From: Nocardia ninae NBRC 108245
GTDB taxonomy: Bacteria; Actinomycetota; Actinomycetes; Mycobacteriales; Mycobacteriaceae
Direction of reading: 5' to 3'
Length of the DNA: 64,000 nucleotides
Assembly (NCBI RefSeq): GCF_007990755.1
Contig: NZ_BJXA01000023.1
Location: 55,274 to 119,273 of the forward strand
The first letter of the stretch is position 1; every line of letters begins with the position of its first letter. The position numbers and the translations under genes are program-made. Shown here in pieces: positions 1-7,993 of this stretch. A model generated the notes under the pieces. It had not been told where the DNA came from and did no database searches. It worked only from the letters and a program-made list of their open reading frames with translations.

Positions 1-282
1 TCGCTCGCGCGCATCGACGGCGTGCCCGTCGGTGGCGCCAGTCTGCGCCTCGCCGAAGGTGTCGCCCAACTCTGTGGCGCGGCAACGCTGCCCGCCTTCC
101 GGCGTCGTGGTGTGCAAGCCACGCTCCTGTCGACCCGCCTCGCCACCGCCGCTGCGGCAGGCTGCGACCTCGCCGTGGTCAGCACCCTCCCCGGCTCGAA
201 GTCGCAACAGAACGTCCAACGGATCGGCTTCCAACTCCTTTACGCCCGAGCGATTCTGGTCCGCCCCGCGCCTTCCGCCTAG
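1..282 (+). CDS. GNAT-family N-acetyltransferase, C-terminal fragment (5' end outside window)
   Basis: Only the last 93 codons are visible; the frame is open from base 1 and ends at TAG. The stretch AATLPAFRRRGVQATLL looks like the acetyl-CoA pyrophosphate-binding loop of GNAT folds (R-x-x-G-x-A followed by a helix), and the later ISTLPGS-like turn with a QRIGFQLLY strand resembles the usual C-terminal 'N-x-x-x-GF' segment. It probably transfers an acetyl group to a small molecule or protein amine, but the acceptor cannot be guessed. It converges on the flavoprotein gene to its right. The family call is moderately secure, the function unknown. Confidence 0.7.
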   Translation, partial: SLARIDGVPVGGASLRLAEGVAQLCGAATLPAFRRRGVQATLLSTRLATAAAAGCDLAVVSTLPGSKSQQNVQRIGFQLLYARAILVRPAPSA

Positions 283-373
283 CGGTCGACTACGCGCCTG
301 AGCGGGGCCTTTTGTCGCTCACCCGCGGAACCACACCGATCGGCGTGGAGTGTATCTCCAGTACAGCTGCATG

Positions 374-1807
374 TCAGCTGACCAGTGCCGTGTGTATCCG
401 GTTCTGCGGGTCCACCTTTCGGCGAAGCTCCGCGAGCCGTGGATAGTTGTGCGCGTAGTACCGCTCCATCGGATCGCCGTGTTCGAGGTAGTTGGCGTAG
501 CCCCCTACGGAAAATGGAGCGACGAGCTGGTGCGCCTCGGCGATCCACCCCGCGGCCTTCTCGTGCGGGATCTGTTGGTAATTGCCCCATTCCACCAGCG
601 CGGCATGCTCGCGCCACGGGAAGGCGGTCTCGTCGGGGCCGATGTCGCGGACGGCGCCGTCGAGTGTGTTGATCTGGACCCACCCGGTGCCGCCCGCGCG
701 GGAATGCGCGGTGATCGCCTCGATGATCGCACCGATGGCAGCTGCGGAAAGTTCAGTGAGAACGTCGGAGCCGCAGGTGAACTGGGCGCGCGGCTGCGTG
801 GCCGCGCCGCCGGCGAGGTGCAGGACCGCGTCCATGTGCGGCAGGCTCTTGTAGTCCACCTTCAGTGGTTTCGCGGTCGCAGCCATTGCGGTGACTGCGG
901 CCCGTATACCCGCTTTGGCCGGGCATACCAGCTGTATCCAGCAGTTCAGCCCGCCGCGTCCGTCCGCATCCACGCTGACGCAGGCCCACTCGGCAGGGTC
1001 GGCGGTGCCGAGCCAGGTCGACCACCCGGCGATCACCTGCGCTGCGGCTGAGCCGGGAAAGGTCAGGTGCACAATGTCTTTCGGTGTCGCCGGGCAGGTG
1101 CGATAGGTCAGCGAGGTGACCACGCCGAGATGAGCTCCGCCACCGCGAAGGGCCCAGAACAGGTCGGGCCGAGAAGTCGGCGACACCTCGGTCACGCGGC
1201 CGTTCGGCAGCACCATCGACGCCGCGACGAGCCGGTCGCAGGTCAGCCCGTAGCGGCGGGATTCGAACCCGATGCCGCCGCCGAGGGTGAGCCCGGCCGC
1301 GCCGACCGCCGGGCACATCCCCGTCGGAATGCTCTGTCCGAAACGGTCCAGCTCGCGGTACACCCCGTGCAGCGTCATTCCCGGTGCGACAACGGCTTGG
1401 CCGTCGCGGAAACTCACCCCGGTCAGTCGGCGCAGGTCGATGATCATCGCGCCGGTCGCCGCCGAGGCACCCACATACGAGTGGCCGCCCGCGCGGGCGG
1501 CGAGCACGAGGTCGTGCTCGGCCGCGAAGGTGACCGCGGCCGCGACGTCGTCCACCGTGCCGACCTGCACGACGGCGGTCGGTTTCGCCTCGTCGAACCG
1601 GGTGTTGAAGAGCCGCTTCGCCGTCGCGTACTCCGCGTCGCTCGCCAACAGGACCCGACCGCGTAGCCGTTTGTCGAGCTTGCTCCAATCCACACCCGCC
1701 GCAGTGCGGCTGGACGTTAGCGGCATGGGTTCGGCGCGAGCGCGGGCCACACCGGGCAGACCTGCCGACGCCCAGCCGGCTATGCCGATGCCGAGTGCGC
1801 TCCGCAA
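374..1807 (-). CDS. FAD-binding berberine-bridge-type oxidoreductase, probably Tat-exported
   Basis: A 477-residue PCMH-type flavoprotein. The FAD domain runs from about residue 60 to 250 and carries RAGGHSYVG, whose His is the usual 8-alpha attachment site, and GMCPAVGAAGLTLGGG, whose Cys is the usual 6-S attachment site, so bicovalent FAD is likely. The C-terminus has the BBE pattern YANYLEHGD...YYAHNYPRLAELRRKVDPQNRI. Family members oxidise sugars, alkaloids or other alcohols; the substrate is unknown. The only start codon in frame is TTG at 1807, just before RSALGIGIAGWASAGLPG. In-frame codons upstream of it would read NFSRSTFL, a Tat-like motif, yet there is no ATG, GTG or TTG before the TAG stop. 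The true start is therefore uncertain. Confidence 0.85.
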   Translation of the reverse strand: MRSALGIGIAGWASAGLPGVARARAEPMPLTSSRTAAGVDWSKLDKRLRGRVLLASDAEYATAKRLFNTRFDEAKPTAVVQVGTVDDVAAAVTFAAEHDLVLAARAGGHSYVGASAATGAMIIDLRRLTGVSFRDGQAVVAPGMTLHGVYRELDRFGQSIPTGMCPAVGAAGLTLGGGIGFESRRYGLTCDRLVAASMVLPNGRVTEVSPTSRPDLFWALRGGGAHLGVVTSLTYRTCPATPKDIVHLTFPGSAAAQVIAGWSTWLGTADPAEWACVSVDADGRGGLNCWIQLVCPAKAGIRAAVTAMAATAKPLKVDYKSLPHMDAVLHLAGGAATQPRAQFTCGSDVLTELSAAAIGAIIEAITAHSRAGGTGWVQINTLDGAVRDIGPDETAFPWREHAALVEWGNYQQIPHEKAAGWIAEAHQLVAPFSVGGYANYLEHGDPMERYYAHNYPRLAELRRKVDPQNRIHTALVS

Positions 1808-2219
1808 GAAGGTGCTGCGCGAGAAGTTGGTGTCGATCCCCCTAGCCTAGGGTCGTGACCACGCAAAACAGCGGCGCGACACCTGTTGTCGACGCCTGGT
1901 CGGGCCTCGTGAAGGCCCGTCACCGGTACCAGGGAACCGACCAGCCGCGGCGACTGCGGGTTCGAGTGCGAGGCGACGGCACCGCGCTGGACGACGGTCG
2001 TTGCGGTAGCCAGTGGTTCACGGAACAGCGGAGGTGTAGGCGTGCGCACCGTCCGGATGACCGGTAGCGGGGCTGGTTGTACTCCTCGCGGGTGAGCAAT
2101 GCGGCCGGAAGATACCTCCTTCGGAGGATGCCGGGGGGTCGGCTGGGCGATGTGCCACACCGCTGCCCGGCAAGACAATTCCAGGAGGGTTCGGCATTCG
2201 ATCCGGGGAGGTGTTCGTC
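1808..2219. other. Intergenic stretch without a convincing gene
   Basis: About 410 bp between the flavoprotein start and the small protein at 2220. A GTG-started frame at 1855-2067 (70 codons) exists, but it is arginine-rich and has no recognisable feature, so I do not call it. A short hairpin, CCTCC-TTC-GGAGG, lies at about 2116-2128. Promoters for the two diverging genes must lie here, but I see no clear -35/-10 pair. Confidence 0.5.
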
Positions 2220-2615
2220 ATGACGAATGTACTGCGCGGGGGCACCTATATCGCGGCAACCGTGGACGAACTGCGTCGGCACAGCGCGGCGGATCGCGCG
2301 GCTGGCATCGTCAGCCAGCGCGCGCTGTTCCCGCGGCGCGGGCGGATCGAACTCGGCCCACGCGGCTTGGTGCTGACCGACTGGAGCGACACCGGCGACC
2401 TGACCCTCTCCCGGGAGGCGATCATCTCGCTGCGCCGCCAATTCACCGCCCTCTACGGCAGATTGCTGGGCGGGCTGCTCAACGCGGGAAAGCCGCTGAT
2501 CCTGCAGACGACCACAGCGGGGGAGATCTACATCCTGATCAACTGTCGGCAGATCTCGGAGTTCGCCGACAATCGGCGCTGGGCCGCCGCGATTACGGCG
2601 TGGCAGGAGTCGTGA
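2220..2615 (+). CDS. Hypothetical protein, 131 aa
   Basis: I do not recognise the family. ATG 2220 is preferred because GGGGAGG lies about 8 bases upstream; a GTG at 2211 would sit on top of that ribosome-binding site. The protein is soluble, with no signal peptide or membrane helix. It has a middle segment IELGPRGLVLTDWSDTGDLTLSREAI that looks like beta strands of a PH-like or small barrel fold, and an alpha-helical end ISEFADNRRWAAAITAWQES. The layout (basic residues, then a strand-rich 'IELGPRGLVLTDW' core) recalls actinobacterial PH-domain-like proteins, but this is only a shape comparison. The codon usage supports real coding on this strand. Confidence 0.65.
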   Translation: MTNVLRGGTYIAATVDELRRHSAADRAAGIVSQRALFPRRGRIELGPRGLVLTDWSDTGDLTLSREAIISLRRQFTALYGRLLGGLLNAGKPLILQTTTAGEIYILINCRQISEFADNRRWAAAITAWQES

Positions 2616-2684
2616 TACTCAGGTGACCAGGAACGATCGGCGTGCCAGCCGGTCTGGTGCCTGCGGTCGTGGGTTAATGAGCGA

Positions 2685-3854
2685 ATGGTCCTTCGCTGGC
2701 TGGTAGCGGCAGTGGCGGCTGTGCTGGCCGTGCTGATGATGCTGTTCGTCTACGTGATCATCGCGGTGCACGTCCCCGCGCCCTTCGTGTTGCTGACGCA
2801 TGTGGTGAGCGACTACGGGCTCTACCTGATCCCGCTCGGCCTGACGGGATTCGTGTTGTCGCTCATCGCCTTCGGGCGCAAGGGCCGGGTCGGGGTGCGG
2901 CGGGTGGCGGCGGTGACCGGGCTGGTGTGCCTGCTCGGTACAGTCGCCGGCGGTTTTCCGTTGGCCGCGGCATGGGGGACGGCGGTGCGGCACGACGCGA
3001 AGTTGTCCTTCGACGACTACCTGTCCGGTGGCACGAACACCGGAGCGCCGGTCGAGGCGTTGAGCACCGTGTACAACACCGTCGACGGTCAGGACCTGAA
3101 GCTCGATGTAAAGCTGCCCGCGGGCCCGTCGGATCGGCCACGGCCCGCGGTGGTGTGGGTGCACGGCGGCGGCTGGCGCAACGGCGACCGCGGCGAGGCG
3201 CCGCTGTGGCATAAATGGTTGAACGACAAGGGATATGCCGTCTTCGCCATCGAATACCGGATGACCCCGCCCGCACGCTGGAACCAAGCGCCCGGGGATG
3301 TGAAGTGTGCCGTCGGCTGGGTCAAGCAGCAGGCGGCAAAGTACGGCATCGATCCCGAGCGGGTGATGATCGCGGGCGGCTCGGCGGGCGGCAATCTCGC
3401 GCTGATGGGCGCCTACGCCGACGATCGGGTGCCGCCGAGTTGCGCGGTCACCGACACCTCGGTCAAGGCGGTCGCGGCGTTCTACCCGGTGCCCGATCTG
3501 GCCGAGGCGTGGCGTGACACCGGCTTGCCCGGGCGGATGCGCTCCTTCCTCATGGACTACACCGGCGGCACCCCCGACGAGGTGCCCGACCGGTACAAAG
3601 CGGCCTCCCCGGTCACCTATGTCCGCCCGAATGTGCCGCCGACCCTGCTCATGCACGGCAATCGGGACCATGTCGCGCCTTACCGCGGCTCGGCCGAACT
3701 GGCCGAACGGCTGCGCCGGGTCGGGGTCGAAAATCAGCTGCTCGCAGTGCCTTACGGCGAACACATCTACGACTTCACCTGGGCGGGGTGGGGCACTCAG
3801 CTCTCACGGCATGTCTTCGGCAAGTTTCTCGCCGAGCACTTCCCGGCGTCCTGA
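2685..3854 (+). CDS. Membrane-anchored alpha/beta-hydrolase (carboxylesterase/lipase, HSL/BD-FAE-like)
   Basis: A 389-residue protein with three predicted hydrophobic segments at residues 5-30, 35-60 and 70-95, followed by an alpha/beta-hydrolase domain. Visible catalytic features are the oxyanion motif HGGGW at about 160, the nucleophile elbow GGSAGG with Ser233, an acid in HGNRDHV at about 328 and His360 in GEHIYDF. This arrangement fits esterases of the hormone-sensitive lipase or feruloyl-esterase-like type acting on short or medium acyl esters at the outer face of the membrane. The substrate is unknown. The 3' end overlaps the convergent membrane-protein gene by 51 bp. Confidence 0.85.
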   Translation: MVLRWLVAAVAAVLAVLMMLFVYVIIAVHVPAPFVLLTHVVSDYGLYLIPLGLTGFVLSLIAFGRKGRVGVRRVAAVTGLVCLLGTVAGGFPLAAAWGTAVRHDAKLSFDDYLSGGTNTGAPVEALSTVYNTVDGQDLKLDVKLPAGPSDRPRPAVVWVHGGGWRNGDRGEAPLWHKWLNDKGYAVFAIEYRMTPPARWNQAPGDVKCAVGWVKQQAAKYGIDPERVMIAGGSAGGNLALMGAYADDRVPPSCAVTDTSVKAVAAFYPVPDLAEAWRDTGLPGRMRSFLMDYTGGTPDEVPDRYKAASPVTYVRPNVPPTLLMHGNRDHVAPYRGSAELAERLRRVGVENQLLAVPYGEHIYDFTWAGWGTQLSRHVFGKFLAEHFPAS

Positions 3855-4904
3855 TCGCGCGGTGTGCGCGTTCTCGGTGCTCCGCCCGCCGGGATGGCGG
3901 TTGCGCCAGATCCAGAACACCGCGCACGCGACCAGCGCCCATCCGGCCAGCACCAGGAACGGGAAAATGTGTTGGTGCGAACCGAAATACACCGCGGTGT
4001 GCTGCGCATTGACCGACGCACCCGGCGGCAGCCAACGGCCGATATGGCCGAGCACGGACGGGAGCAGCGGCCACGACACCGCCCCGCCGGAGGACGGGTT
4101 GCCGAGTAGCACCATCAGACCCCAGGTCGGCAGGATCGCCCACCGTCCGACCAAGGTGTTGAACATGGTGAACACCATGCCGGAGGTGAACATCGTCAGC
4201 GACAGGATGCCCCAGGACTCCAGGAACGGTAGGCGCAGTGCGCCGAGAACCCAATCCGCCACTGCCGCAATGGCAAAGCCGCCTGCGACCGCGTACAGCG
4301 CGGTGAAGACGATCCGTTCGACGGGGTTCAGCGCCGACGCGTGCACACTGAATTGGGTCGCGCCGACGAAGCCGATGATCACCGCGGCGAGCGAGATGTA
4401 GAAGATCGCGAGCCCGCGCGGATCGCCCCGCTGCAACGGCACGACGTCGACGACCTCGGCCGGAATCCTCGCTGCCGGACCGGCTTTGGTCGCGGCCTGG
4501 GTGAGCAGTTGAGCGACCGACTGGCCGGACGCACTCGACACATCGAGGCGCACGCCGGGCGACTGCGCCGTGACAAGGGCGAACACCTGCTGCTCCTCGA
4601 CCGCCGACCGCGCCGCCGCCGCGGAGTCGTAGTCGCGCACCGCCAGCGAACCATCCAGCGAGCCTTGCATCTCCGCGAGGAACCGCTGGACCGAGGCCTC
4701 CTGCTGTGGCCCGATCACGGCGATCGGAATCAACCGCGGCGTCGGGTTCGCCAGCGCATAGGTATACGACCCCGCGAACAACCCCGCCGCGGCAGCCACC
4801 AGCAGCACCAGCACCGTGGCAGGCAGATACGGCGAAGCCCGCACCATCGCCCACCACTCGGCCCGCGTCCGCCGCCGCCCATGCTGACCATGCAGGTTAG
4901 CCAT
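3804..4904 (-). CDS. DUF3533/YhgE-Pip-like membrane protein
   Basis: 366 residues with one N-terminal membrane helix (PYLPATVLVLLVAAAAGLFAG, about 26-46), an extracytoplasmic region of roughly 150 residues, then five hydrophobic helices in the C-terminal half, ending near a Trp/Arg-rich tail. This one-plus-several helix layout with an external loop is typical of DUF3533 and ABC-2-permease-like (YhgE/Pip) proteins. Some of these serve as phage receptors or as export components. No ATPase gene is adjacent, so transport is unproven. The ATG start follows a GGGG stretch. The end overlaps the esterase gene by 51 bp tail to tail, so strong transcription of one could interfere with the other. Confidence 0.7.
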   Translation of the reverse strand: MANLHGQHGRRRTRAEWWAMVRASPYLPATVLVLLVAAAAGLFAGSYTYALANPTPRLIPIAVIGPQQEASVQRFLAEMQGSLDGSLAVRDYDSAAAARSAVEEQQVFALVTAQSPGVRLDVSSASGQSVAQLLTQAATKAGPAARIPAEVVDVVPLQRGDPRGLAIFYISLAAVIIGFVGATQFSVHASALNPVERIVFTALYAVAGGFAIAAVADWVLGALRLPFLESWGILSLTMFTSGMVFTMFNTLVGRWAILPTWGLMVLLGNPSSGGAVSWPLLPSVLGHIGRWLPPGASVNAQHTAVYFGSHQHIFPFLVLAGWALVACAVFWIWRNRHPGGRSTENAHTARSGRREVLGEKLAEDMP

Positions 4905-4977
4905 CCCCGCACACTAGGTCCCACCAGCCCCGATACCCCCCAACCCACCCGGCCTGTCGCCCCACCCGAGCCATCGC

Positions 4978-5050
4978 GGGTGCACACCCTTTTCGCAAGC
5001 CGCACACGCCGTATAGAGGGTGTGCGGCTTACAGAAATGGTGTGTGGCTT
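4978..5050. repeat. Nested palindrome, copy A, immediately downstream of the DUF559 gene
   Basis: The inner inverted repeat is AAGCCGCACAC (4997-5007) against GTGTGCGGCTT (5020-5030). It is surrounded by an outer pair, GCACACCCTTT (4982-4992) against AAATGGTGTGT (5035-5045, one mismatch). The loop holds GTATAG. It begins 5 bp beyond the DUF559 stop codon. The same design with the same GTATAG loop recurs at 6094-6161 on the other side of the gene. It could serve as a terminator, but there is no T-run. Confidence 0.8.
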
Positions 5051-5055
5051 GCCAG

Positions 5056-6045
5056 CTAGATGCGGTTGGTGGGGAGCCAGGTGCCGAGCCTTGTTGTGTT
5101 GCGGGCGATGTCGGCGGCTGCGGACAGTTGTTTCAGCCAGGTGTGGGGGTGGTCCAGGTTGCGCCAGGTCCAGCGTGTGACGGTCCAGCCGAGGTGGCGG
5201 AGGGCGTCTTCGCGGATCTTTTCGGCGATGACCACGTCCTCGTGAGTGAGAGTGCCGCGGAGTTCGGCGCGGTATTTGATCGCTCCGTCGAATTCGCCGA
5301 TGACGCCGAGATCGGGGAAGAGGAAGTCGACTCGTGCTACCTGGGAATTCGACGGCGTGAGGATCCGTGCCTGTAGCTCTGGTGACGGCAGATTCGAGGT
5401 GCGCATTGCAACGCGACTGCGGGATTCGCCCGGATTCTCGGTCCGGCCGTCGAGAAACTGAACAACGCGGCTCGCTTGTGGGCGCCCAGTCCGCCCCTTG
5501 GCCCGGGCGATCTGCTCGAACAGTTCGTCACGGGTTGTCTTTCCCAGTCGCAGGGCCGCGTCGCCGACTACGACCGCCTGCTCGAACGGTACCGAGCGGG
5601 CCAGGTCGACGACCGTGCGTGCCACGGTCGTCACCGGAAGATCATCGATCAAGGTGCATTCGTCGGGTGCGATCGGCATCGAGTGCACGACTGCTCTTCG
5701 GCGAATGCGCCCGCCCGCGCTGCGGTCCCTGCTCAGGTGGACAGGGGTGAGCGGAATGTGCCACACCGGCAATCCGTGTGCGATCGCCGCCGAGACGTGC
5801 GTGACGACGACGGTGGAGCGAGCGGCGGCGAACACACCTCGGGTCAACACTCGATGACGTTGCTCCTCGGTCAATCCCACTGCATCGGCGGACTCCATAT
5901 ACAACCCGCGGTGCACCTGCTGCCAACTCGGCCCTCGAAGTTCGTTGTCCGTGAAGCCGGCCAGGATCGCATCTCGTCGGAGGATCGCCGCAGGAATGTC
6001 CACCTCCCCGATCCTCACCGTCCCGCTCCATCCGCACACCCCCAC
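5056..6045 (-). CDS. DUF559-type endonuclease-like protein with AbiEi-like N-terminal region
   Basis: 329 codons from the most distal GTG; a later in-frame GTG giving VDIPAAILRRDAILAG may be the true start. The N-terminal half (winged-helix-like ...WQQVHRGLYMESADAVGLTEEQRHRVL...VVVTHVSAAIAHGLPVW) resembles AbiEi-type antitoxin/transcription-regulator regions. The C-terminal 100 residues resemble the DUF559/very-short-patch-repair nuclease fold: VDFLFPDLGVIGEFDGAIKYR carries the typical D...E-F-D-G-x-x-K active-site pattern, followed by EKIREDALRHLGWTVTRWTW. The protein probably acts on DNA, but no target or partner is known. It stands alone between two copies of a nested palindrome, with no partner toxin. 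Confidence 0.75.
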   Translation of the reverse strand: MGVCGWSGTVRIGEVDIPAAILRRDAILAGFTDNELRGPSWQQVHRGLYMESADAVGLTEEQRHRVLTRGVFAAARSTVVVTHVSAAIAHGLPVWHIPLTPVHLSRDRSAGGRIRRRAVVHSMPIAPDECTLIDDLPVTTVARTVVDLARSVPFEQAVVVGDAALRLGKTTRDELFEQIARAKGRTGRPQASRVVQFLDGRTENPGESRSRVAMRTSNLPSPELQARILTPSNSQVARVDFLFPDLGVIGEFDGAIKYRAELRGTLTHEDVVIAEKIREDALRHLGWTVTRWTWRNLDHPHTWLKQLSAAADIARNTTRLGTWLPTNRI

Positions 6046-6161
6046 TGCACCCGAATGCGGACAACTCGGGGGTGTGCAGGAAGCCGAGCGTCAGCCGCAC
6101 ACCCTTCTCGTCAGCCGCACACCCTGTATAGAGGGTGTGCGGCTTACCCAAAGGGTGTGCG
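6032..6161. repeat. Nested palindrome, copy B, plus an extra hairpin at the 5' side of the DUF559 gene
   Basis: The inner perfect stem is AGCCGCACACCCT (6113-6125) with AGGGTGTGCGGCT (6132-6144) and loop GTATAG. The outer stem is CGCACACCCTT (6096-6106) with AAGGGTGTGCG (6151-6161). A further hairpin, GCACACCCCC (6034-6043) with GGGGGTGTGC (6068-6077), overlaps the annotated start of the DUF559 gene. Five copies of the octamer-like unit GGGTGTGC or its complement thus occur within 130 bp. Sequence and loop match copy A at 4978-5050 in the same orientation. Confidence 0.85.
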
Positions 6162-6238
6162 CCCTCAATCGTTGGCTGTGTGGGCTGACTCCAGGTGCTG
6201 ACCTGATGAGGGCGGCGGCGGTGTGTAAAGTGCATAAG

Positions 6239-6254
6239 CGATTTAAATAAATCG
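6239..6254. promoter_or_regulatory. Candidate MarR operator
   Basis: Inverted repeat CGATTTA-AA-TAAATCG in an unusually AT-rich patch, ending 16 bp before the MarR start codon. TATATT follows at about 6260 and could be the -10 element. The size and position match autoregulatory MarR sites. The assignment to the adjacent gene is inferred. Confidence 0.65.
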
Positions 6255-6270
6255 GTGATATATTTCGGGC

Positions 6271-6747
6271 ATGGCAGCACGGCGGGAACTGGATGCCGAC
6301 GAACTTGCTCGGGTGATGGGGGCGTTCACGCGAGCTTCCATTCGGTTGCCCAGTGCTGAGAAGCACACCTTCACAACGCTTTCGGTGCTGCATACCCTGT
6401 TGCATCGGGGGCCGATGCGGATGACCGCGTTGAAGGTGACCGAGCAGATCACTCAGCCTGCCATTACTCAGCTGGTCGGTCGGCTGGAACGGGATGGGTT
6501 GGTCGAGCGGCGGCCGGATCCGGGGGATGGTCGCGCGGTGCTCGTGCAGGTCACGGCGGCGGGGGCGCGGATTGTGCAGTCGCGGCATCAGGAGCGGGTT
6601 CGTCGGATCACGCAGCTGGCCGAGGCGTTGAGCCCTGCGGAGCGCCGTGCGATCAGTGCGGCACTGCCTGCACTGGAGCGGCTTGCCGTGCTGATGGACG
6701 TCGACCTACCCGCTGCCAATCATGCTGAAGTGGAAGGACATTCATGA
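6271..6747 (+). CDS. MarR-family transcriptional regulator
   Basis: 158 residues with a winged helix-turn-helix: MRMTALKVTEQITQPAITQLVGRLERDGLVERRPDPGDGRAVLVQVTAAG (about 50-100) contains the recognition helix and the DGR wing tip characteristic of MarR. Flanking helices form the dimer interface. The gene ends in an ATGA overlap with the epoxide hydrolase gene, so the two are translated together and MarR most likely controls the operon through the palindrome at 6239-6254. An inducing ligand, perhaps an epoxide or aromatic compound, is inferred from the partner enzyme only. Confidence 0.9.
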   Translation: MAARRELDADELARVMGAFTRASIRLPSAEKHTFTTLSVLHTLLHRGPMRMTALKVTEQITQPAITQLVGRLERDGLVERRPDPGDGRAVLVQVTAAGARIVQSRHQERVRRITQLAEALSPAERRAISAALPALERLAVLMDVDLPAANHAEVEGHS

Positions 6748-7970
6748 CATCGCAGTTCCCCTTGGAGCCGTCGCCCATCCATGTTTCGGACGACGTACTG
6801 GAAGATCTCGCGACCCGGCTCCGGCTGACCAGGTGGCCCGACGACGTTGGCAACGACGACTGGCACTACGGCGTCCGCCGCGAGTATCTCCAGGAGCTGG
6901 TCGAGTACTGGATCAACGAATACGACTGGCGCAAAGCCGAATCCGCGATCAACGCCTACGCGCACTACCGGGTGACCATCGATGATGTCCCGATCCACTT
7001 CCTGCGCAAACCAGGCGTCGGACCCAACCCGACCCCACTGATCCTCACCCACGGCTGGCCATGGACCTTCTGGCACTGGGCCAAGGTGATCGACCCGCTC
7101 GCCGACCCGGCGGCGTTCGGCGGCGACCCGGCGGACGCGTTCGACGTCATCGTCCCCTCGCTGCCCGGCTTCGGTTTCTCGACGCCGCTGCCGAAGCACC
7201 CGGACATGAACTTCTGGAAGGTCGCCGACCTCTGGCACACGCTGATGACCGACACCCTCGGCCACGAGAAATACGCCGCGGCGGGGTGTGACGTCGGCGC
7301 ACTCGTCACCGGCGAACTCGGCCACCGCTACGCCGACCAACTGCACGGCATCCACATCGGCTCCGGCCAGAAGCTCACCCTCTTCAGCGGTGACCGCGCG
7401 TGGGATCTCAGTGGCGGGCAACCGATTCCGCCGGGCCTGCCCGAGCCTGCCTACCGGCAACTGCTCTCGCTGGAGCGCCGGTTCGCCGTCCACCTCGCCG
7501 CGCACGTCCTGCAACCGAGCACCCTCGCCTACGGTCTCACCGACTCACCCGCCGGCCTGCTCGCCTGGATCCTGCAGCGCTGGGTCACCTGGAGCGACAG
7601 CCACGGTGACGTGGAGACGGTCTTCACCAAGGACGACCTGCTGACCCACACCATGATCTACTGGGTCAACAACGCCATCGGCACCTCGATCCGCTACTAC
7701 GCCAACGCGAATCGCTACCCGTGGACACCCGCGCACGATCGCATCCCGGTGATCGAGGCACCCACCGGCATCACCTTCGTCGGCCACGAAAACCCGCCGG
7801 GCGTAACAACTCCCGAGCAACGGGTGCAGAGCTGGCTCGCCAGCGATCGCGCCGAGTGGTACAACCACGTCAACCTGACCGCCCACGAGGCGGGCGGGCA
7901 TTTCATTCCGTGGGAACTCCCCGACGCCTGGGTCGACGACCTGCGCCGCACCTTCCGCACCCGACGCTGA
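6744..7970 (+). CDS. Epoxide hydrolase (microsomal EH-like alpha/beta-hydrolase)
   Basis: 408 residues, starting with the EH N-terminal domain (VLEDLATRLRLTRWPDDV...YGVRREYLQELVEYWINEYDWRKAE), which is specific to microsomal and juvenile-hormone-type epoxide hydrolases. The hydrolase core has HGWPWTFW (oxyanion), LPGFGFS, nucleophile Asp183 in GCDVGA, and the catalytic His near the end in HEAGGHFIPWE. It adds water to epoxides to give diols in the cytosol. It is translationally coupled to the MarR gene, which suggests inducible detoxification or catabolism. Length is normal for the family. Confidence 0.9.
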   Translation: MTSQFPLEPSPIHVSDDVLEDLATRLRLTRWPDDVGNDDWHYGVRREYLQELVEYWINEYDWRKAESAINAYAHYRVTIDDVPIHFLRKPGVGPNPTPLILTHGWPWTFWHWAKVIDPLADPAAFGGDPADAFDVIVPSLPGFGFSTPLPKHPDMNFWKVADLWHTLMTDTLGHEKYAAAGCDVGALVTGELGHRYADQLHGIHIGSGQKLTLFSGDRAWDLSGGQPIPPGLPEPAYRQLLSLERRFAVHLAAHVLQPSTLAYGLTDSPAGLLAWILQRWVTWSDSHGDVETVFTKDDLLTHTMIYWVNNAIGTSIRYYANANRYPWTPAHDRIPVIEAPTGITFVGHENPPGVTTPEQRVQSWLASDRAEWYNHVNLTAHEAGGHFIPWELPDAWVDDLRRTFRTRR

Positions 7971-7993
7971 ACACCGCAGAGCCCGAGCTGGTT

